Part shown: piece by piece, positions 5,521 to 9,050 of the stretch
How positions within the stretch are numbered: position 1 is the stretch's first letter
How the letters are laid out: each line of letters opens with the position of its first letter
NCBI GenBank assembly: GCA_017448375.1
Contig: JAFSLR010000034.1
Coordinates: 1-9,050, forward strand
From: Synergistaceae bacterium
Lineage (GTDB): Bacteria; Synergistota; Synergistia; Synergistales; Aminobacteriaceae
DNA length: 9,050 nt
Reading direction: 5' to 3'
Translations under genes and position numbers: made by a program
The notes under the pieces: generated by a model
What the model was told of the DNA's origin: nothing
Database searches by the model: none
The model's input: only the letters and a program-made list of their open reading frames with translations

Positions 5521-7266
5521 ATGGCCAATTATGATGATTACCCAGACTCTTTCACTGACAAATACGAGAAGCCTGTAGTTGAGGATTTTATAGCAGGTTT
5601 CAGCGGATTAGACCCTGACAGGAAGGTAAAGCCTGAAAACATCGACCATGAAGAATTGGGCGGACTTGTCGGAGGCGATTTTCTCGGACACTATCACTTA
5701 ACCGAAGAGCAGGTAGACAAACTCGAAAGTTATGAAGGGAAAATCCAGAACGCGAGAGAAGAAGCCGAAAGCAAGATAGAAGCCGTAAAAGATGAAGCCG
5801 AACAGAGACTTGCGCAGATTGACGAGGCTGTAGCACAGATTGCCAGCGATGTTGACAGTATGGAAGAGACAGTATCAGACCTCGAAGACACTACAGACTT
5901 TCTCGGAACTCGCATGGAAGTTATTGTAGGACAGGCAACTGAAGATACTGAAATCCTTGATGCCCGTGTTGACGCTGACGGTGTTGTTCATCAGAATTTA
6001 GGAAGCAACGTCAGAAATCTTCACGCCAAAATTCATGAGGTAATCGGAAGCATTAAAGAAGGAGCAGAAGAATTTAGAGGACTTCTGAGACAGTTAGATT
6101 TACTCGCTACAGCTCAAATACAGGGCGAAATCAACAGGGTAGAAGCCAACGACAGGAGAAAGGCCGAAATCAGGAACGAGGCTTTAATCCGGCTTGCCCA
6201 AGATGACGGACTGCAACGACAGATTGACACAGTTGCCCACGCTCTAATTGATGCCTGTGTTACATTGCACCGAGCCTGTGAAAAGTTCCGCAAGAGAGTA
6301 TCAGCCGAAAAAGAAGAACGGCAAAGCAGAGATGTTGAATTGCAGTCTTCTATCAACGCTGAAGTTTCCGCAAGACAAGAGGAGCAGAACAAGCTCCAAA
6401 GCAAGATTGAGGAGAATAAAAGCTCTATACAGAACACGGCGGAAGCACTCTCGGCTGAAGCAAGAGAACGCTCTGAACGTGACGGGATACTTGAGAAACA
6501 GATTGCGGAGATAAGAGACGGGATTGACGATGAACACATGGAGCGGATAAAGGCGGATTTAGGGCTTGCAAGACAGGCCAGTGCAACCGCCGAAGCTATT
6601 ATGAGAACAGCATTAAGCCTCGTTGAATTTAACCGAAGACGCAAAGCCGACATACTCCGTGAAGAAGGAGAACGCAGAAATTACGACAGGGGATTACAAG
6701 GCGAAATTAATACTCTGTCGGGAGCGGTCATCGGTAACAGCTACGCAATCCATCAAGAAGCAGAAAAACGGCGAAGCGAAAATAAAAAACAAAGAGAAGA
6801 AAGTTTTAATAACAAGTTAATAATCGAAGAGCAAATTAAAAAACTTGTTTTAGCTCTCCTCGAACAATCTGTGATTATCAGCGATGAAGCATATAAAAGA
6901 CGGGATAATATTGACAAACTTAAAAAAATATTATTTGAAAAAGCTGATAATCTTCAAAAACAAGTAAATAAAATATGCTACTCAATTCTCGAAGGCGCAA
7001 TAAGGTTACACAAGGAGGCCGAACAGAGAAGGCGCGAAGACATCGCCGAACGTTTTGCAAGATTTTCAGGAATAGAGGACATGAGAGAGCAAATAGATAC
7101 TCTTTCAGAGGCCGTAATAGAACTGGCAACGATACTAAGCAAAACAAATTCAACTGTCAGGACATTAGGCTCAACAGTCGAGACACTGGAAATATCAGCC
7201 TCAGAAGCAGGAACGAATTTCGCAAGCAATGAGGAATTTCAAGCCATGTTCAGCGATATTCTTTGA
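5521..7266 (+). CDS. Long coiled-coil tail fibre/attachment protein with 43-residue repeats
   Basis: A 581-residue protein from ATG 5521, with AGGGGG 7 bases upstream; a GTG at 5503 in frame precedes that site and is less likely. Residues 1-55 form an N-terminal attachment segment, then GHYHLTEEQVDKL (56-68), a motif I know from phage fibre proteins. A charged coiled coil follows (70-126), then DARVDADGVVHQNLGSNVRN (147-166), another element seen in baseplate/fibre proteins. Residues 188-540 are made of 43-residue helical repeats with first positions 188, 231, 274, 349, 392, 435, 478 and 521. Most carry L-x-x-Q-I-D/N at positions 1-6 and Arg/Lys at 26-27. The end, FASNEEFQAMFSDIL, resembles the end of the next protein. 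A long extracellular rod or spacer of the tail is the likely job. There is no enzyme motif. Confidence 0.87.
   Translation: MANYDDYPDSFTDKYEKPVVEDFIAGFSGLDPDRKVKPENIDHEELGGLVGGDFLGHYHLTEEQVDKLESYEGKIQNAREEAESKIEAVKDEAEQRLAQIDEAVAQIASDVDSMEETVSDLEDTTDFLGTRMEVIVGQATEDTEILDARVDADGVVHQNLGSNVRNLHAKIHEVIGSIKEGAEEFRGLLRQLDLLATAQIQGEINRVEANDRRKAEIRNEALIRLAQDDGLQRQIDTVAHALIDACVTLHRACEKFRKRVSAEKEERQSRDVELQSSINAEVSARQEEQNKLQSKIEENKSSIQNTAEALSAEARERSERDGILEKQIAEIRDGIDDEHMERIKADLGLARQASATAEAIMRTALSLVEFNRRRKADILREEGERRNYDRGLQGEINTLSGAVIGNSYAIHQEAEKRRSENKKQREESFNNKLIIEEQIKKLVLALLEQSVIISDEAYKRRDNIDKLKKILFEKADNLQKQVNKICYSILEGAIRLHKEAEQRRREDIAERFARFSGIEDMREQIDTLSEAVIELATILSKTNSTVRTLGSTVETLEISASEAGTNFASNEEFQAMFSDIL
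6082..7137 (+). repeat. 43-residue (129-base) helical repeat array inside the coiled-coil gene
   Basis: At protein level, copies begin at residues 188, 231, 274, 349, 392, 435, 478 and 521 of the 581-residue product. Spacing is exactly 43 from 188 to 274 and from 349 to 521, and the two runs are separated by an irregular stretch of 75 residues. Shared positions: 1 Leu/Ile/Met, 4 Gln/Glu, 5 Ile/Val/Leu, 6 Asp/Asn, 8 Leu/Val/Ile, 11 Ala/Ser, 12-13 hydrophobic, 26-27 basic. Clear examples are LQRQIDTVAHALI, LQGEINTLSGAVI and MREQIDTLSEAVI. At DNA level the copies have diverged, so this is an old protein repeat and not a fresh tandem duplication. Confidence 0.85.
6781..6960 (+). other. AT-rich patch within the repeat array
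   Basis: Counting bases gives 46 G/C in 180 (about 26%), against 33 in 60 for the line starting at 6541 in the same gene. The frame stays open and the 43-residue register is kept through it. It covers the second half of the copy starting at residue 392, all of the 435 copy and the first residues of the 478 copy. Codons are mostly AAA, AAT, ATA/ATT and TTA, unlike the rest of the gene. Confidence 0.8.
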
Positions 7267-7320
7267 TTAACTATGGTGTTAATACGGGGTGCGCAACCGT
7301 TTTTAGCATAAATAAAACTC

Positions 7321-7326
7321 AGGAGG
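7321..7326 (+). promoter_or_regulatory. Strong ribosome binding site of the gene at 7336
   Basis: A consensus AGGAGG ends 9 bases before ATG 7336. It sits in the loop of a possible weak hairpin (AAAAC at 7314-7318 with GTTTT at 7326-7330), which is probably incidental. The 69 bases between 7267 and 7335 hold no convincing -35/-10 pair. Confidence 0.8.
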
Positions 7327-7335
7327 TTTTTTCCT

Positions 7336-7926
7336 ATGGCATATAACGCCACAACAGCAGCAGTACATGATGTTAGTTTATCCCAGTTGAGAACCGTAAC
7401 AGCGGCATTGATGCAGAAACTCGCAGATGCGATAGCGGCACTGCCAACGGAACAGTTCCTTGACCAGACCAAGACGAAGTTTGAACCCACGTTCACATGG
7501 AGTGCGGTAACTTATCCCGGAAGCACTGACCCCAGCTTGAATGGCAAGCCGGTAATGGTTTTAGCCATCAAGGGAGTTGATAACGCTAATCCCTCAACGG
7601 TAACAACGTCATTCTCCTTCCTTGACATGACAACCCTTGTCGACACGTATACAGCGAAGGCCGGAGACAGTGCGAAAATCCTGAACATTTCAGGCTATGA
7701 GATTGAAGTCAAAATTGATACCACTGCCGGTAACGGAAACCACATCTCCGTTACCAACAACGGTCTCATGGTTGACGTGTCAGACAAGGCCGACAAGGTA
7801 GTCAACGCAACCGCCGGGAACATTGCAACGCTTGACGCTAACGGAAATCTCGTTGACAGCGGAAGAACGTTTGCGGAGGATTCAGAAATAACCGATATGC
7901 TTGCGGACGTGTTCGCATCAGCATAG
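7336..7926 (+). CDS. Phage fibre (head- or tail-fibre) protein with KADKV/DANGNL motif
   Basis: A 196-residue protein with a consensus AGGAGG before ATG 7336. It has an N-terminal helix containing VSLSQLRTVTAALMQKLADAIAA-type sequence (from residue 13), a central beta domain (about 50-145) with TFTWSAVTYPGS, SFSFLDMTTLVDTYTAK and ISGYEIEVKID, then KADKVVNATAGNIATLDANG (151-170) followed by NLVDSG. This last motif is common in fibre proteins of gut Bacillota phages and links globular domains. The C-terminus (FAEDSEITDMLADVF at 179-193) resembles that of the preceding coiled-coil protein, and the N-terminal helix resembles the next protein. The gene is set off by 69 non-coding bases before it and a strong terminator after it, and its codons look GC-rich (many AAG, GCC, GAC), suggesting an abundant virion protein. 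Head versus tail location cannot be decided. Confidence 0.87.
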   Translation: MAYNATTAAVHDVSLSQLRTVTAALMQKLADAIAALPTEQFLDQTKTKFEPTFTWSAVTYPGSTDPSLNGKPVMVLAIKGVDNANPSTVTTSFSFLDMTTLVDTYTAKAGDSAKILNISGYEIEVKIDTTAGNGNHISVTNNGLMVDVSDKADKVVNATAGNIATLDANGNLVDSGRTFAEDSEITDMLADVFASA

Positions 7927-7938
7927 CGGATTATTCAT

Positions 7939-7969
7939 GGTCTAGGGCAAAATTTCCCTAGACCTTTTT
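7939..7969 (+). terminator. Intrinsic (rho-independent) terminator
   Basis: A perfect 9-base-pair stem, GGTCTAGGG (7939-7947) with CCCTAGACC (7956-7964), an 8-base loop (CAAAATTT) and a run of five T (7965-7969). It begins 12 bases after the stop of the fibre gene at 7336-7926 and ends 15 bases before the next ATG. It should reduce transcription into the distal fibre genes unless read through. Confidence 0.92.
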
Positions 7970-7984
7970 ATCAGGGGAGGCACT

Positions 7985-8464
7985 ATGACTAATAACAACT
8001 CTCCAAGTATTTCACAGCTAAAAACTGTGCTGGTATTCCTTCAGGGGATAATGCAGACGCTGGAGGCGCGAGCCGATATACAGGTTACGGCCTCAACTGA
8101 CAGCGATGCAGACTACGCCGCCGAAGTCGTTGACGGGCGTGTAGACATCTGGGGCAATGCTCAGGGCAGTTTAGGCGCAAACATCAGAGACGGTCAGACG
8201 AGGCTCAGTCTTGGTCTTCAGTATGTCAAGCAGAGCCATCAAGAGCAGATTGACGCACTCGCCGAAAGCGTCAAGGGCTTGACGGTTACACTGTCTGAAA
8301 CACTCGACAAACGCCGTCTCGAAACAGTGAATGAACAGGCATCAAGGGTAGAGCGAGATGAATTTCTGCAAAGCCAGATCGACACGCTCTCATTCGCAAT
8401 GCTTGAACTATGCGTGCTTATCTCTGATACAAGGGATTTGTTACGCACTAAACAGGAGGCTTAA
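7985..8464 (+). CDS. Short fibre/attachment protein carrying two 43-residue repeat copies
   Basis: A 159-residue protein with AGGGGAGG ending 4 bases before ATG 7985, directly after the terminator. The N-terminal helix PSISQLKTVLVFLQGIMQTL (7-26) resembles the start of the preceding fibre protein (VSLSQLRTV). Residues 46-68 hold AEVVDGRVDIWGNAQGSLG then ANIR, equivalent to DARVDADG...LGSNVRN in the long coiled-coil protein. Residues 85-150 are helical, with HQEQIDALAESV (85-96) and LQSQIDTLSFAML (128-140) exactly 43 residues apart and an Arg pair at 110-111, the same register as in the coiled-coil protein. There is no enzymatic motif. It may be a short partner that pairs with the longer fibre or a connector for the receptor-binding protein. 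The name is inferred from these shared parts and position. Confidence 0.85.
   Translation: MTNNNSPSISQLKTVLVFLQGIMQTLEARADIQVTASTDSDADYAAEVVDGRVDIWGNAQGSLGANIRDGQTRLSLGLQYVKQSHQEQIDALAESVKGLTVTLSETLDKRRLETVNEQASRVERDEFLQSQIDTLSFAMLELCVLISDTRDLLRTKQEA
8234..8419 (+). repeat. Two copies of the 43-residue repeat in the short fibre gene
   Basis: The copies start at residues 85 (HQEQIDALAESV) and 128 (LQSQIDTLSFAML). Position 26-27 of the first is Arg-Arg (110-111), as in most copies in the 581-residue protein. The second copy is most like the last copy there (MREQIDTLSEAVIELATIL), since both are followed by a hydrophobic ELC/ELA stretch. Confidence 0.78.
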
Positions 8465-8466
8465 GA

Positions 8467-9050
8467 ATGGCAGAAACAGCAACAAGTTCATGGTATCGTG
8501 CAGGGACGGTATCAATCAACAGCAGCAGTACTACAGTTAATGGAGTTAATACACGCTGGGCAACGGCAGGCATCAATCCCGGAGCAAGTTTCAGGATTGA
8601 CGGACTACCCGATGACTATGAAGTAGCCGAAGTTGTCAGCGATACACAATTAACGCTGGTCAATCCTTACTACGGGAGCAATATCAGCGGAAAGACTTAT
8701 TCAATCGACCGCAATTTTCAGTCAACATCAAACGCAGAGATAGCGCATAAAGTCGTGTCCATGCTCGGCAAGTACGAGGAATACATCGACAACGATATGC
8801 ACACCGTGCAGGGCGAGAGTGCCTACAACATCGCAAGGAGGCTCGGAAAGACAACAGCGGCAACCGAGTCGGCATGGATTGACGAACTCAAGAACGGTGC
8901 GGAGTATGTCGCCCTCAAGGAAACCGTAGCGGCTCTCACAGCAGATGAGGCAGGAAACCATAACGCCCACTACATCGAAAAAGACGCTGGACTGTTCACC
9001 GCTGAGATTTCAGCAAATATCCGCAACGGCTCATTCAAAAACCTTTATCC
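8467..9050 (+). CDS. Tail fibre / receptor-binding protein, N-terminal part (runs off the right edge)
   Basis: The frame opens at ATG 8467 (AGGAGG 7 bases upstream) and has no stop before the window ends; 194 complete codons are visible. Three modules can be seen. Residues 9-81 form a beta domain beginning WYRAGTVSINSSSTTVNGVN, with YEVAEVVSDTQLTLVNPYYG (51-70) and YSIDRNF; this is a familiar N-terminal virion-binding domain of tail fibres. Residues 116-144 contain GESAYNIARRLG and AWIDELKNG, a short helical motif that recurs in gut phage fibres. From 165, HNAHYIEKDAGLFTAEISAN followed by IRNGSFKNLYP resembles the start of a domain found in many fibre proteins (HNSIYRGK...GTF.DLY). The receptor-binding C-terminus is outside the window. 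Confidence 0.88.
   Translation, partial: MAETATSSWYRAGTVSINSSSTTVNGVNTRWATAGINPGASFRIDGLPDDYEVAEVVSDTQLTLVNPYYGSNISGKTYSIDRNFQSTSNAEIAHKVVSMLGKYEEYIDNDMHTVQGESAYNIARRLGKTTAATESAWIDELKNGAEYVALKETVAALTADEAGNHNAHYIEKDAGLFTAEISANIRNGSFKNLY

Noticed and set aside
6248..6514. Open + strand frames in a second phase within the coiled-coil gene (also near 6623-6820 and 6975-7232)
   Set aside because: The products are extremely Lys/Arg-rich, as expected from reading GAA/AAA/AGA-rich coiled-coil DNA out of phase. The main frame keeps its 43-residue register throughout.
6114..6653. A long open frame of 179 codons on the - strand inside the coiled-coil gene
   Set aside because: It lies opposite a repeat-rich gene with biased codons, and the product is a Ser/Leu/Ala/Ile-rich mirror of the repeats. 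It has no recognisable family, and every supported gene runs on the + strand.
5852..6916. TTGACA hexamers inside the coiled-coil gene (5852, 6225, 6911)
   Set aside because: None has a TATAAT-like partner at proper spacing. They arise from Asp/Thr or Asp/Ser and Asp/Lys codons.
7266..7304. Two weak dyads before the 196-residue fibre gene: ATTAAC/GTTAAT (7266-7271, 7278-7283) and ACGG..T/ACCGT with a following T run (7284-7304)
   Set aside because: Stems are short, AT-rich or bulged, and overlap each other. They could be a weak terminator or operator, but the evidence is too thin to call one.
7267..7335. Possible promoter for the fibre gene at 7336
   Set aside because: The only -10-like hexamers (CATAAA, ATAAAT near 7307-7313) have no reasonable -35 at 16-18 bases.
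8467..9050. Diversity-generating retroelement target in the receptor-binding gene
   Set aside because: No reverse transcriptase, template repeat or accessory gene is in the window, and the C-terminal end where a variable repeat would lie is cut off, so nothing supports it.

Overview
This window is part of the late (virion structure) region of a tailed phage or prophage. All thirteen genes lie on the + strand, are tightly packed and mostly have clear AGGAGG-type ribosome binding sites. The gene order suggests a short-tailed (podovirus-like) virion: end of an upstream gene (perhaps scaffold), major capsid protein of the SU10/DUF5309 type, a small capsid-adjacent protein, three consecutive adaptor-like neck proteins, a beta-propeller-like tail nozzle, then accessory and fibre genes. 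There is no tape-measure, sheath, integrase, lysis, tRNA or DNA-metabolism gene. The host cannot be fixed from the sequence. Moderate GC, heavy use of AGA/AGG, GGA and ATA codons, and fibre motifs that I associate with gut phages suggest an anaerobic Bacillota or Synergistota host, but this is weak inference.

Layout. 2-133: tail of an unidentified gene. 148-1041: major capsid protein. 1053-1355: small conserved-looking protein. 1359-2132 and 2129-2731: two clear paralogues, with an acidic Ser/Thr-rich insert in the first. 2732-3223: a third, more divergent protein of similar layout. 3210-4670: nozzle/DNA-stabilisation protein. 4684-5115: beta-rich virion protein of unknown role. 5165-5506: small protein resembling tail-fibre assembly proteins. 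5521-7266: long coiled-coil fibre protein built on a 43-residue repeat. 7336-7926: fibre protein with a KADKV...DANGNL motif, followed by a strong intrinsic terminator at 7939-7969. 7985-8464: short fibre/attachment protein carrying the same 43-residue repeat. 8467 to the end: N-terminal part of a tail fibre/receptor-binding protein.

How the genes fit together. The capsid protein builds the head. The adaptor-like proteins probably line the neck between portal (upstream, outside the window) and nozzle, and the nozzle closes the DNA channel. The fibre genes from 5521 onward look like a mosaic of interchangeable pieces: an N-terminal SQL helix, a D-x-RVD...LG-x-N motif, 43-residue repeats with an Arg-Arg or Arg-Lys pair, and a C-terminal M-x-x-D-[IV] tail occur in different combinations in three neighbouring genes. 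This shared repeat and tag system is the most interesting part of the window. The three-gene neck array, a very AT-rich patch inside the coiled-coil gene and the mid-operon terminator are the other points worth a second look.
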